A stretch of 64,000 nt of DNA from Gp6-AA40 sp963742105. GTDB taxonomy: Bacteria; Acidobacteriota; Vicinamibacteria; Vicinamibacterales; UBA2999. Where the stretch lies: contig CAVUKN010000005.1 of the NCBI GenBank assembly GCA_963742105.1, positions 1,550,001-1,614,000 of the forward strand, given 5' to 3'. Numbering within the stretch: position 1 is the first letter of the stretch; every line of letters begins with the position of its first letter. The translations under genes and the position numbers were made by a program. Shown here piece by piece: positions 15,056 through 23,847 of this stretch. The notes beneath the pieces are model-generated. The model did no database searches, was not told where the DNA came from, and saw only the letters and a program-made list of their open reading frames with translations.

Positions 15056-15661
15056 GTGACCCACATCCGTGTCGCCGTTCTGGCGTGTCTCGTGCCGCTC
15101 CTGATTGCCGCGTGCTCCTCGTCGTCGGGAAATCCGAAGGTGCCTGCCGGCGCCAAGAGCTCTGGTGGCCTGCACGCCACGATCGAAACCGACAAGGGTC
15201 CCATTGCCATTGAGTTTCTCCCGGCCGACGCGCCGAAGGCGGTCGAGAACTTCCGTCTGCTGGCCGAGCATGGCTATTACGACGGAGTGACGTTCCACCG
15301 GATCGTGAAGGGCTTCATGATCCAGGGTGGCGATCCGAGCGGGGACGGGACGGGCGGTCAGAGCGCGTGGGGTGGGCCGTTCGCCGACGAAATCAACCGG
15401 GACTCGCCGCTCTATCGCGGCGGCTACCGCCGCGGGCTGGTGGCGATGGCGAACTCGGGGCCGAACACCAACGGCAGTCAGTTCTTCATCATGCACCGCG
15501 ACTACGACCTGCCTCCCGACTACGTCGTTTTCGCCCGTGTGACGTCGGGTCTCGAGGTCGTTGACGCGATTGCGAACACGCCGACCACGATTGGCGCCGA
15601 CGGTGGTATGAGCAAGCCGGTGACGCCTCCCGTGATCAAGCACGTGACCGTGCAGCCGTAG
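15056..15661 (+). CDS. Cyclophilin-type peptidyl-prolyl isomerase lipoprotein
   Basis: A 201-residue cis-trans prolyl isomerase. VAVLACLVPLLIAACSSSS is a signal peptide with lipobox, so it acts in the periplasm on exported proteins. The cyclophilin core is complete: APKAVENFRLLAEHGYYDG, FHRIVKGFMIQGGDPSGDGT with the catalytic Arg, and LVAMANSGPNTNGSQFFIM. The usual Trp of cyclosporin-binding forms is absent, as in most bacterial members. GTG 15056 is chosen because the signal peptide begins there and a -10 box is six bases upstream; longer readings run back into the repeat array. Confidence 0.92.
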   Translation: MTHIRVAVLACLVPLLIAACSSSSGNPKVPAGAKSSGGLHATIETDKGPIAIEFLPADAPKAVENFRLLAEHGYYDGVTFHRIVKGFMIQGGDPSGDGTGGQSAWGGPFADEINRDSPLYRGGYRRGLVAMANSGPNTNGSQFFIMHRDYDLPPDYVVFARVTSGLEVVDAIANTPTTIGADGGMSKPVTPPVIKHVTVQP

Positions 15662-15667
15662 CCGTCG

Positions 15668-15687
15668 GGCGGGGCTTCAGCCCCGCC
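15668..15687. repeat. Short palindrome, GGCGGGCCTTCAGGCCCGCC family
   Basis: GGCGGGGCT and AGCCCCGCC form a perfect stem just after the cyclophilin stop. Related palindromes with CTTCAG or CTGAAG centres occur at 29336, 41099 and 60526. They could serve as terminators. Confidence 0.75.
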
Positions 15688-15702
15688 GCGCCGCGAGTAG
15701 CC

Positions 15703-16503
15703 ATGTTTTCTGCGAGCGATGCGTACGAGCGATTCATGGGGCGCTGGAGCCGGCAGCTGGCGCCCGTGTTCCTGGCCTTTGCCGACGTCCGTCCGGGCGA
15801 TGTCGTGCTGGATGCGGGCTGCGGAACCGGCGCGCTGGCCTCAGCGGTGCTGACGGTGCCCGGGACACGCGTTGTCGGCGTCGATCCGTCGGGCGCGTAT
15901 TTGCAGGCCGCGCGTGCGCACGCCGTCGCCCCGCGAGCCACCTTCGAAGAGGGCGACGTGCAGCGTTTGCGGTTTGCGGATGCCGCATTCGATCGCACGC
16001 TGTCGATGCTGGTGCTGAACTTCGTTCCTGATCCGGCGCGGGCACTGGGTGAAATGGTGCGGGTGACACGACCGGGTGGTGTGGTCGCCGCCGCAGTGTG
16101 GGACTACGGCGACGGCATGGAGATGCTGCGGGTGTTCTGGGACGAGGCGGTGGCGTTCGATCCCGCGATCGAACGACGTGACGAGCGCCACATGCCGCTT
16201 TCGCGATCGGGTGAGTTGGAGACGCTGTGGCGGGATCACGGCCTGACCGCGGTCGAAGCGACCGCGCTCCGCATACCGCTCGTGTTTTCGTCCTTTGACG
16301 ACTTCTGGCTGCCTTTCGTGGGCGGGCAGGGGCCAGCCGGTGCCTACGTGTCAGCGCTCGCTGCGGAACGCCGGGCGGCGCTTGGCGCGCGCCTGAGGAC
16401 GCGGCTGGTGACCGATCCGGCGGGATCGCTCACGCTGGACGCGCGCGCATGGGCCGTGAAGGGCGTGGTCCCCCCCGCTAACGGCGGACAGCCGAAGCGG
16501 TAG
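15703..16503 (+). CDS. Class I SAM-dependent methyltransferase
   Basis: A 266-residue methyltransferase. SDAYERFMGRWSRQLAPVFL is the typical start of the UbiE/Methyltransf_11 group. VVLDAGCGTGALASAVL (about residues 34-50) is the SAM motif I. The acidic GVDPSG and the later LRFADAAFDRTLSMLVLNF and MVRVTRPGGVVAAAVW follow in order. The acceptor is unknown. The last codons reach into TAGAAT, which may be the -10 box of the next gene. It lies 41 bases after the cyclophilin stop. Confidence 0.85.
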   Translation: MFSASDAYERFMGRWSRQLAPVFLAFADVRPGDVVLDAGCGTGALASAVLTVPGTRVVGVDPSGAYLQAARAHAVAPRATFEEGDVQRLRFADAAFDRTLSMLVLNFVPDPARALGEMVRVTRPGGVVAAAVWDYGDGMEMLRVFWDEAVAFDPAIERRDERHMPLSRSGELETLWRDHGLTAVEATALRIPLVFSSFDDFWLPFVGGQGPAGAYVSALAAERRAALGARLRTRLVTDPAGSLTLDARAWAVKGVVPPANGGQPKR

Positions 16504-16522
16504 AATCCGCGCCGAGGTGGAG

Positions 16523-17314
16523 ATGCAGAGACTGCTGACGGGTGCCACGGTCGCGGCGATGGCCGTGTTCTGTTTGGCCATCGCCGATCGAGCCGATGCG
16601 CAATGGCCGTCGTATCCGTGGAAGAACATGCCGCGGACTGCCGACGGCAAGGTCGACCTGAAGGCGCCGCCGCGGCGAATGGCGGATGGCCACGTCGATC
16701 TGTCCGGATTCTGGATGCCGACGGATGTGGTGCGCCACCTGCTGAATCTCGCGTCCGACCTGAAGCCCGAGGAAGTGCCGCTGCAACCGTGGGCCGACGC
16801 GCTCTACAAGGAACGAATCGAGAACAACGGCAAGGATCATCCCGGCGTCAGCTGCCTTCCTTCCGGGATACCAGAGAAGCTCAACATCCCCGACGGGCTC
16901 AAGGTCGTCCACACGCCGGACCTGCTGTTGTTCCTGCACGAGTCGCGCACGATCTACCGGCAGGTGTTTACCGACGGCCGACCGTTGCCGCCGCCGGACG
17001 TCCAGCCGACATGGATGGGATACTCCGTCGGTCGATGGGAGGGTGACACGATGGTGGTCGAGACCATTGGGTCGAATGGAAGGACCTGGCTCGACATGCG
17101 CGGCCTGCCCGCCACCGAGGCGTTGCACGTGGTCGAGCGCTACACGCGTCCGAATATCGGTCGCATCGACATCGAAGTGACGATCGACGATCCAAAGGCC
17201 TACACGCGACCGTGGAAGGTCAACCTGCAGTGGGCACTGCAGCCGGACACCGATCTCATCGAGAGTATCTGCGAAGAGAACAGCAAGGACCTGCCGCACA
17301 TGGTAGGCAAATGA
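16523..17314 (+). CDS. Exported protein of the R-W-E/D-G-D-T family, unknown function
   Basis: A 263-residue secreted protein of an uncharacterised family expanded in acidobacteria. The signal peptide ends at DRADAQ. The mature part contains KAPPRRMADGHVDLSGFWMP, where D-G-x-x-D-L/F-x-G-x-W is a shared block. A second shared block is GYSVGRWEGDTMVVETIGSN near residue 165. The gene at 41155-42147 carries the same two blocks. ATG 16523 is preferred because GAGG lies five bases before it; GTG 16517 is in frame but less well placed. No catalytic motif is recognisable. Confidence 0.7.
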   Translation: MQRLLTGATVAAMAVFCLAIADRADAQWPSYPWKNMPRTADGKVDLKAPPRRMADGHVDLSGFWMPTDVVRHLLNLASDLKPEEVPLQPWADALYKERIENNGKDHPGVSCLPSGIPEKLNIPDGLKVVHTPDLLLFLHESRTIYRQVFTDGRPLPPPDVQPTWMGYSVGRWEGDTMVVETIGSNGRTWLDMRGLPATEALHVVERYTRPNIGRIDIEVTIDDPKAYTRPWKVNLQWALQPDTDLIESICEENSKDLPHMVGK

Positions 17315-17327
17315 GTGGATTCTGAAA

Positions 17328-17441
17328 TTGTCGATTGACCAATCTGAACATTCGCACATTGTCCTGATCCACGTTTCCCACGTGGGCCGTGCGGTGTCGA
17401 CCAATTCCGATTGGTCAATGTTCCGATTGGTCAATCGACAA
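17328..17441. repeat. Long inverted repeat (ATTGAC class), copy C
   Basis: The arms 17328-17352 and 17417-17441 are 25 bases each and match in 24 positions when one is reverse-complemented. The shared core is ATTGACCAATYTGAACATT. Inside lies a perfect 7-bp hairpin (17399-17405 with 17410-17416). The right arm ends 22 bases before the PaiB start codon. The same core forms elements at 28732-28819 and 63337-63393. Confidence 0.88.
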
Positions 17442-17463
17442 CGCTGAAGTCGACATCTTCGCC

Positions 17464-18111
17464 ATGTATCTGCCTGCGCACTTCGAGGAATCCGACGTGA
17501 CGGTGCTTCACTCGTTGATTCGATCGCACCCGCTGGGCGCGTGGGTGACGCCGATCGACGGTGCACTGGTCGTCAATCACATCCCGTTCCTGGTCGATGC
17601 GTCGCGCGGCGCCCTCGGCACGCTGGTCGGTCACGTGGCGAGACCGAATACCGTCTGGAAGTCCTGCTCGCAGGCTGAATCGGTCGTCCTGTTCCAGGGC
17701 GCGGAGCACTACATCTCGCCGTCCTGGTATCCGTCCAAAGTGGAGAGCGGCAAGGTGGTGCCCACCTGGAACTACGCCGTCGTCCACGCCCGCGGAGTGC
17801 CCATCGTCTTCGAGGATCCAGAGCGATTACGCGCGCATGTGACTGCCCTGACTGACACCCACGAATCGGCGGCCGATATTCCGTGGCAGGTCTCTGATGC
17901 GCCGGCCGATTTCATCGGCAGCCTGCTGCGGGGCATCGTCGGCATCGAGATCCCGATTGCGTCGCTGACCGGGAAGTGGAAGGTCAGTCAGAACCGTAAC
18001 GACGCCGATCGTCGCGCGGTTGTCGAAGCGTTGCGGCGACGCGGCGATTCACGGTCGACCACCATGGCGCAGTTGGTTGCGGACGGCAGGAACGGCGATC
18101 CGAAGTCATAG
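17464..18111 (+). CDS. PaiB-type FMN-binding negative regulator
   Basis: A 215-residue protein of the PaiB/FMN_bind_2 family. MYLPAHFEESDVTVLHSLIRSHPLGAWVTP is the classic opening. NHIPFLVDASRGALGTLVGHVARPN, VLFQGAEHYISPSWYPSK and VPTWNYAVVHARG complete the flavin-binding barrel. The closing LTGKWKVSQNRNDADR is also standard. In Bacillus, PaiB relatives repress degradative-enzyme and sporulation genes; here the role is unknown. ATG 17464 matches the family's start, whereas the longer frame runs into the inverted repeat. The next gene starts two bases after the stop. Confidence 0.92.
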   Translation: MYLPAHFEESDVTVLHSLIRSHPLGAWVTPIDGALVVNHIPFLVDASRGALGTLVGHVARPNTVWKSCSQAESVVLFQGAEHYISPSWYPSKVESGKVVPTWNYAVVHARGVPIVFEDPERLRAHVTALTDTHESAADIPWQVSDAPADFIGSLLRGIVGIEIPIASLTGKWKVSQNRNDADRRAVVEALRRRGDSRSTTMAQLVADGRNGDPKS

Positions 18112-18112
18112 C

Positions 18113-18619
18113 GTGCCGGCCAATGAGTACCGCTTCGTCACGCGTTGGCTCCTCGCGACAACGCCCGACGAGCTGTTCGATGTTCTCGACAATCCCGTTG
18201 ATTACGTGCGCTGGTGGCCGTCCGTCTGGTTGCGCGCGGAGGTGCTCGACCGCGGCGGCAGCGATGGTGTGGGGAGGCGTGTCCGATTCCACTCGAGGGG
18301 AAGGCTGCCGTATATGCTGCGATGGATCGCCGAAACGACAGCGGTCAGCCGACCGGACCGAATTGCGGTTCGCGCGTCTGGTGATTTCGACGGATCCGGC
18401 GAGTGGACGATTCACGCCGTCGACCCGTCGCTAACTGAAGCCACCTACGTGTGGGCCATTACCGCGACCAAACCGCTGTTGAAATACCTGTCGCCGCTTC
18501 TCCGGCCCTTGTTCGAGTGGAATCACCGCTGGGCCATGAGCCGCGGAGAGGAATCGCTGCGTGAGGAATTGAAGCGGCGAGCGGTGGAGCGAAGGCGGTC
18601 GCGCCAGGAAATGCGGTGA
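18113..18619 (+). CDS. SRPBCC-family protein
   Basis: A 168-residue START-like protein. NEYRFVTRWLLATTPDELFDVLDNPVDYVRWWPSVWLR is the typical first strand and helices of polyketide-cyclase/COQ10-like members. VGRRVRFHSRGRLPYMLRW and FDGSGEWTIHAVD follow. The C-terminal helix is strongly basic (LKRRAVERRRSRQ). GTG 18113 begins right after the PaiB stop, so the two genes probably share a transcript. Ligand and function are unknown. The minus-strand SMP-30 gene converges 19 bases downstream. Confidence 0.8.
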   Translation: MPANEYRFVTRWLLATTPDELFDVLDNPVDYVRWWPSVWLRAEVLDRGGSDGVGRRVRFHSRGRLPYMLRWIAETTAVSRPDRIAVRASGDFDGSGEWTIHAVDPSLTEATYVWAITATKPLLKYLSPLLRPLFEWNHRWAMSRGEESLREELKRRAVERRRSRQEMR

Positions 18620-18637
18620 ACTCCATTGCCTCCGCAA

Positions 18638-19735
18638 TCAGCGCGCCTGGCCCGGCCTGATGCCGGGTACTTTGATCTGCGTGCGGAACAGGTGCGTGCA
18701 CGCGGTGATGTAGAGGCCACGATTGTCGGCGTCGCCGAACGCGACGTTCGTGGCGCACACGCGTGCGCGGGGCTCGCCCGCGGGTTGCGGCAGGTGCAGG
18801 CGGCCGAGCGGCACGCCGGCTGGTGAGGTGATCTGTACCACGCCCGGAGTGCCACCGCTCGTCGTGTACAGGTTGCCGAGCGAGTCCACCCGCATTCCGT
18901 CCGAGCCGTGCTCCACGAACAATTTCCCGTTGGCGATTGTGCCGTCGGGCAGCACGTCATACCTCATCGTCCGGTTGGCGCCGGACGTGACGTACAGCAC
19001 CTTCTCATCGGGTGACAACGTGATGCCATTCGCGAAACGGCCGGGTGCGTTCTGATCGCTGCCGAGCAGAGTAACTCGTCCATCCTTGATCAGGAAGAAG
19101 CCGCTGAAGGGGAGCTCGCGTGCGGCATCCTTCTCCGCGTCCCGCAGTCCCCAGACTGTGTCCGTGAAGTAGATGTTGCCGTTGGCGGCGATGACGATGT
19201 CGTTGGGCCCGTTGAAGCGCTTGCCTTCAAAGCGATCGGCCAGAATGGTGCGAGTCCCGTTCGTCTCAAGCCGGTACACCGTGCGATCGTTCATCGCCGT
19301 TACGACGAGCCGACCCTGCGGGTCGAGCGCGAGGCCGTTGGAGCCGATCAGCAGGATCGGGACCCGTCCGGCGACCGTCTGTGCACCTACCCGCGAGATA
19401 TCGCTGCCGGTGAAACCGCTCTTCTCGAGAAACACCGTGAGCGGACGACCCCGTTGCCACTTGTAGATGACGTTGGCGGCATTGTCGCTGAACAGCAAGT
19501 AGCCGCCGCCGGGTTCGCGGATCCAGACCGGGCCCTCGGTGAGCGCGAATCGATCCCCCAGCGTCTCCACCGTCGCATCGGCCGATAGCACGGCGTCCAG
19601 TGCCTGGTCCAGGCGCTCGACGCGGAACGGCATGTCGGCGTTGGTTGGTGGCCGCTGGGATTGAGCGGTGGCGCTCATGACGAACGTCACCGCGGCCGCG
19701 CAGGCCACGCCGAATCGCTGTTGCACGGGATGCAT
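18638..19735 (-). CDS. Secreted SMP-30/gluconolactonase-like protein
   Basis: A 365-residue exported six-bladed propeller. The signal peptide ends at MSATAQ. Family marks are FALTEGPVWIREPGGGYLLFSD with the metal-ligand Glu, GSNGLALDPQGRLVVT, RFNGPNDIVIAANGNIYFTDT with the Asn-Asp pair, and FANGITLSPDEKVLYVTSG. These metal-ligand positions are conserved, so a lactonase activity is plausible. TAGAAT lies nine bases before ATG 19735. A heptamer repeat fills part of the divergent region beyond it. Confidence 0.9.
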   Translation of the reverse strand: MHPVQQRFGVACAAAVTFVMSATAQSQRPPTNADMPFRVERLDQALDAVLSADATVETLGDRFALTEGPVWIREPGGGYLLFSDNAANVIYKWQRGRPLTVFLEKSGFTGSDISRVGAQTVAGRVPILLIGSNGLALDPQGRLVVTAMNDRTVYRLETNGTRTILADRFEGKRFNGPNDIVIAANGNIYFTDTVWGLRDAEKDAARELPFSGFFLIKDGRVTLLGSDQNAPGRFANGITLSPDEKVLYVTSGANRTMRYDVLPDGTIANGKLFVEHGSDGMRVDSLGNLYTTSGGTPGVVQITSPAGVPLGRLHLPQPAGEPRARVCATNVAFGDADNRGLYITACTHLFRTQIKVPGIRPGQAR

Positions 19736-19793
19736 CGGCCCCGGATTCTATCGCTCTCGTCGACGAGTGGCGCGACTGAGCCGCGGTCGCAAG

Positions 19794-19828
19794 CTACCGG
19801 CTACCGGCTACCGGCCACCGGCCACCGG
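19794..19828. repeat. Tandem heptamer CYACCGG
   Basis: Five adjacent heptamers: three CTACCGG then two CCACCGG, followed by a partial CCGCCC. It lies in the region upstream of the divergent SMP-30 and zinc-ribbon genes. Confidence 0.85.
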
Positions 19829-19956
19829 CCGCCCTCGTGCGGTGCTGCACGATGCGTGAATGCCGGCGCCGTTTGGGCCAATCCGAAGCGCCGGTGTACA
19901 ACTTCGACATCCGCGCCAGTAGGTGTGAACCGCAGCGGTCGTCAGGAGGATTCGTG

Positions 19957-20160
19957 GTGACGTGCTCAGTTTGCCAAATAGCGATGCAGTCGCTGGGTCA
20001 GATTCCGATTCGCACCGGCGGCATCAAGGGAGGATGGCATCTGCTCCTGGGTGAGTGGGCCGACATGACCGAGGGCGTCGTCCCCCTCGACGTCTTTCGC
20101 TGCTCGCAGTGCAAGCGCGTCGAGTTCTTCGATCTCGATTTGAGTCTGCCGGAGCGCTGA
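19957..20160 (+). CDS. Small zinc-ribbon protein
   Basis: A 67-residue protein with two cysteine knuckles, CSVC near residue 3 and CSQC near residue 52. Between them is GQIPIRTGGIKGGWHLLLGEW. The layout is that of a small zinc ribbon of the kind often left as hypothetical. It is probably cytoplasmic. AGGAGGA at 19944-19950 is six bases before GTG 19957 and better spaced for it than for GTG 19954. The CoA-pyrophosphatase gene follows 48 bases later with a hairpin between. The function is not known. Confidence 0.7.
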   Translation: MTCSVCQIAMQSLGQIPIRTGGIKGGWHLLLGEWADMTEGVVPLDVFRCSQCKRVEFFDLDLSLPER

Positions 20161-20179
20161 CATGCGACGTTGTCGCATG
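20161..20179. terminator. Short hairpin after the zinc-ribbon gene
   Basis: CATGCGAC and GTCGCATG form a perfect 8-bp stem with loop GTT. It begins at the base after the zinc-ribbon stop codon. No U-tract follows, so termination is only a possibility; it could also act in the leader of the next gene. Confidence 0.45.
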
Positions 20180-20208
20180 CTTCCGTCTGTTGCCTCTCGA
20201 CCTTTCGC

Positions 20209-20826
20209 GTGACTCCACTGCCAGATGACCTGCGGCGGCGGCTCGCCGGCGCGTTGCCGGGCCGCGCCGCGCAGGTGCGGATGGCGCCGCAGCCGCGCGC
20301 GTGGCCCCCAGCCGATGCGATCCTCCGGCCTGCCGCCGCGCTGCTCCTGCTGTACCCGCATGACGGTGAATGGTGGATTCCGCTGACCGTGCGCGGATCG
20401 ACGCTCCGTCATCACAGCGGTCAGGTGTCGCTGCCGGGCGGACGACTCGACCGGTCCGACGAAGCGGTAGAAGAGGCGGCGCTGCGCGAGGCGTGGGAGG
20501 AGATCGGTGTGCCGCCGAATGAGGTGGATGTGCTCGGCCGCCTGACGTCGCTCCCGATCGCGATCAGTGGCCATCTGCTCAGTCCGGTGGTCGGCGCGGC
20601 CGACCGCCGGCCGTCATTCACCCTCGCAACGCCGGAAGTGGAGCGCCTGATCGAACTGCCGCTCGCGCACCTGACGCTTCCCGATACGGTCGGGTGGGAA
20701 GAGCGGAGACGATCGCGGCCGCCGTATGAGGTGATGACCGTGCCGTATTTCGACGTCGACGGCACGCGCATCTGGGGGGCGACGGCGATGGTGCTCGCGG
20801 AGTTCATCGCGGTGTTGAGGGGATAG
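20209..20826 (+). CDS. CoA pyrophosphatase (Nudix hydrolase)
   Basis: A 205-residue Nudix enzyme. The CoA-pyrophosphatase signature LTVRGSTLRHHSGQVSLPGG comes just before the Nudix box. GGRLDRSDEAVEEAALREAWEEIG (about residues 77-100) has the catalytic REAWEE. The wider G-to-E spacing at its start is as in NudL-type members. The enzyme should cleave CoA or acyl-CoA to 4'-phosphopantetheine and 3',5'-ADP. GTG 20209 fits the usual length. It is cytoplasmic, and two GCGGACCT palindromes follow the stop. Confidence 0.88.
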   Translation: MTPLPDDLRRRLAGALPGRAAQVRMAPQPRAWPPADAILRPAAALLLLYPHDGEWWIPLTVRGSTLRHHSGQVSLPGGRLDRSDEAVEEAALREAWEEIGVPPNEVDVLGRLTSLPIAISGHLLSPVVGAADRRPSFTLATPEVERLIELPLAHLTLPDTVGWEERRRSRPPYEVMTVPYFDVDGTRIWGATAMVLAEFIAVLRG

Positions 20827-20844
20827 GTGGGGTTTCATCGTGGG

Positions 20845-20923
20845 GCGGACCTTGTCAGGTCCGCCGTGGGATATGGCCGCAACCCAGTCTCGGGATGTGC
20901 CACGCGGACCTGACAAGGTCCGC
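20845..20923. repeat. Pair of GCGGACCT palindromes, copies 2 and 3
   Basis: Two perfect 20-base palindromes stand at 20845-20864 (loop TGTC) and 20904-20923 (loop GACA). They are reverse complements of each other, 39 bases apart, so they could also pair into one longer stem. They lie between the CoA-pyrophosphatase gene and the metallohydrolase gene. Confidence 0.88.
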
Positions 20924-21003
20924 GCCACAGTCAGCAAATCGGCGCCACGTCATTCATACGCAGTCGCACCATGAACGCGTGGCCGATGCTACGATTCGCC
21001 GGC

Positions 21004-22185
21004 ATGACCGACATCTCGCGGCGCGAACTCCTGATTGCCGGGTCTACGGCGGCCGCCGCCGCCGCTCGCAGCTTCGCTCAGGGATCACGCTATGACCTGG
21101 TGATCAAGGGCGGCCGGGTGATCGACCCGGCAGCGAAGCTCGATACCGTCCGTGATATTGCGATCGCGGGCGGCCGGATCGCAGCAGTCGCGGCAAACGT
21201 CGATCCCGGCGCGGCCGCCGTCGTCGATGCGCGCAACCGCCTGGTTGTGCCCGGTCTCATCGACATCCATACGCATGCGGCGCGATCAGCCGACGGTCCG
21301 CCGCTTCTACTCAAGGACGGAGTGACCGGGTGGATTGACGCCGGTTCGCAGGGAGCGGATCACATCGCGGATGTCATCAGCGTCGCCCGGTCCTCGCCCC
21401 AGCCCGGACGTATTCTGATCAACATCGGCCGCGCCGGCATCATCGCCGACGGAGACACGAAGGACCTGGCGCTTGCGGATGTTGCCGCCGCACGTGACGC
21501 CATCGCGAAGAACCGCGATTTCGTCGTCGGCATCAAGGCGCGTCTCTCCAGCGACGTCGCAGGGTCGAATGACTACGAGGTGCTCAAGCGGGCGCAGGAC
21601 GCGGCCACCCCGTCGGGCGTGCCGGTGATGATTCACATGGGCCAGACGGTGTCGCCGCTCTCCAAGCTGCTCCCGATCTTGAAACGGGGTGACATCGTCA
21701 CCCACATGTTCGCGCCGGCACCGAACGGCATTCTCGATGAACGCAACCGCCTGCTGCCGGAGGTGATCGATGCGCGACGCCGCGGCGTCTGGTTCGACGT
21801 GGGGAACGGCCGGCTCGGACATGTCCGCTGGGACGTCGTCGACGCAGTGATGAAGCAGCGTTTCTGGCCGGATGCGATCTCCACCGACTGGAACACCATG
21901 AGCCGGACCACCGGCGTCGTCGATATCGCGAACTGCATGTCCAAGTTCCTCGGCTACGGCATGTCGGTGTCGGACGTGGTCGCCTGCAACACCGTGAACG
22001 CCGCCAGGATGTTCCCTGCATTCAAGGATCGCGGGACGCTCGCGGTGGGTGCGCCTGCAGACATCACGATCCTGGAACTGCGCGACGGCAGCTTCCAATT
22101 CCTCGACAATTACGAAAACACGATCACCGGCCGGCAACGCCTGTTCGTGACAGGAACAATTCTGGCGGGAAAGCGGATCCCGTGA
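21004..22185 (+). CDS. Tat-exported amidohydrolase/deacetylase-type metallohydrolase
   Basis: A 393-residue enzyme of the amidohydrolase superfamily. DISRRELLIAGSTAAAAAARSFAQ is a twin-arginine signal. The metal site shows HTH in VPGLIDIHTHAAR, a candidate carbamylated Lys in VVGIKARLSS, His in VPVMIHMGQT and DIVTHMFAP, and Asp in ISTDWNTM. The best family match is the deacetylase-like group that includes dihydroorotase-like and D-amino-acid deacetylase relatives; the substrate is open. TACGAT eight bases upstream and the Tat signal support ATG 21004 rather than 20971. Confidence 0.87.
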   Translation: MTDISRRELLIAGSTAAAAAARSFAQGSRYDLVIKGGRVIDPAAKLDTVRDIAIAGGRIAAVAANVDPGAAAVVDARNRLVVPGLIDIHTHAARSADGPPLLLKDGVTGWIDAGSQGADHIADVISVARSSPQPGRILINIGRAGIIADGDTKDLALADVAAARDAIAKNRDFVVGIKARLSSDVAGSNDYEVLKRAQDAATPSGVPVMIHMGQTVSPLSKLLPILKRGDIVTHMFAPAPNGILDERNRLLPEVIDARRRGVWFDVGNGRLGHVRWDVVDAVMKQRFWPDAISTDWNTMSRTTGVVDIANCMSKFLGYGMSVSDVVACNTVNAARMFPAFKDRGTLAVGAPADITILELRDGSFQFLDNYENTITGRQRLFVTGTILAGKRIP

Positions 22186-22239
22186 GACTCGCGAATCTGT
22201 CACGGCATGAACGGCGAATCCGATTGTGAGGAACAGGTC

Positions 22240-23761
22240 ATGAAGCGAAGGCTCTGGCGGATTGGCATCGTGGCGACGGCTGTGGCGGCCGCGTGTCTTG
22301 GAGCGCGGACGGCGTCGGCACAGGACCCGTGCACCGCATTGAAAGCAGCCCCCGGCTTTCCGAACACGACGGTCGTCTCCGCGGATACGGTAGCGGCCGA
22401 CCCGCAGCGCGGTCTGCCCGCGTTCTGCGAGGCGCGCGTTACGATTTCACCGGTGCCCGGCTCGCGCATCACTGCCATCTACCGGATGCCTCCGTCGTGG
22501 AACGGGCGGGTGCTCGGGATCGGCGGTGGTGGCTTCGCAGGGAACCTCACGATTGATGCCGCCGCCGAAGGGTTGAAACGCGGCTATGCGATCATCCAGA
22601 ACGATCTCGGGCACCCCAGCGCCGGCGCACTCGACCCGGCGTTCGCGATCCTGCCGGACGGGCAGCCCAACACGGAAGGGATCGTCGACTTCGGTCATCG
22701 TGCGACGCACCTGGCGACGACGGTCGGCAAGCAGGTGATCGCGACGTTCTATCGACGTGGTGCCGACCGGGCCTACTGGCAGGGCTGCTCGACCGGCGGT
22801 CGGCAGGGCCTGGCGGAGGTGCAGCGGTACCCCGACGACTACGATGGAGTGATTGCGGGTGCTCCGGTCTACACGCCGCTGGTGTACTCGAACGCCATTC
22901 TCCGCGTGCAGGCGTTCCACGCCAGGCCGGAGAGCAACCTGCTGGCGTCACAGGTCCCTTTGATCCAGAAGGCCGTGCTCGCGGCCTGCGACGCGAAGGA
23001 CGGCGTCGCCGACGGCATTCTCGGCGACCCGCAGATCGTGCACGTGGGATCCCGGTGCACTCGCTTGCAAGGCCGGTATGACGCCCTCGGCCGACTGCCT
23101 CTCGGCGGCGCAAGTCGAGACGGTGCGTCGTGTCTACGCCGGCGTGAAGACCCGCGATGGCCAGTACGCGGCGATGCCGCTGATGCGCGGCGGCGAAAGC
23201 GATTGGGTCACCCGGATGATCGGAACCTCCGCACAGCCGCTTGGCCTCAACTCCGCGCTCGGCGCGCCGTTCATGGCCTACATCGTCAAGCACGATGCGC
23301 AGTACGACCTGATGACGTTCGATCCCGATCGCGACATGAGCGCGCTGCGATCAGGCGTCGCGTTGCAGGTGCATCAGGAGACCACGGATATTTCGGCGTT
23401 CGTCAAGCGAGGCGGAAAGCTGCTGCTCTGGCATGGGTTCAACGATCCCGGGCCAAGCCCGCTCTCGACGATCGCGTATCTCGAAGCGGTGCAGAAGGCG
23501 GTCCCGGCCGCGAACGACAGCGTTCGCCTGTTTCTCGCGCCTGGCGTGCTGCACTGCGGTGGCGGTGCCGGACCGGATCGCTTCGACGCCCTGACCGCGC
23601 TCGAGCGCTGGATCGAGACAGGGAAGGCGCCGCTGTCCATGATCGCCACGAAGGCGAACTCACCGTTGTCCCGCCCGCTGTGCGCCTACCCGCAGGTCGC
23701 CAGATACAAGGGCAGTGGCAATACCAACGACGCCGCGAACTTCACGTGCTCGGCACCGTGA
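22240..23761 (+). CDS. Secreted tannase/feruloyl esterase family hydrolase, frameshifted
   Basis: An alpha/beta hydrolase of about 507 residues in the tannase family, which cleaves gallate or ferulate esters of plant material. The signal peptide ends at TASAQ. The nucleophile motif is AYWQGCSTGGRQGLAEVQRY, with Ser flanked by the cysteine that in this family bonds near the catalytic His. The late motifs are KLLLWHGFNDPGPSP and APGVLHCGGGAGPD. A +1 shift at about 23049 (an extra G in GGG) separates PQIVHV from DPGALACKAGMTPSADCL; everything after it is well conserved. ATG 22240 fits the signal peptide. Confidence 0.88.
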
Positions 23762-23847
23762 ACGGGACGTGCGTAGGCACGACGCCTGACGCCGTCCAGG
23801 CCACAGGAACGTGAGTCGGACGTGTGAGTGGCGCATGCGCGGAGATA

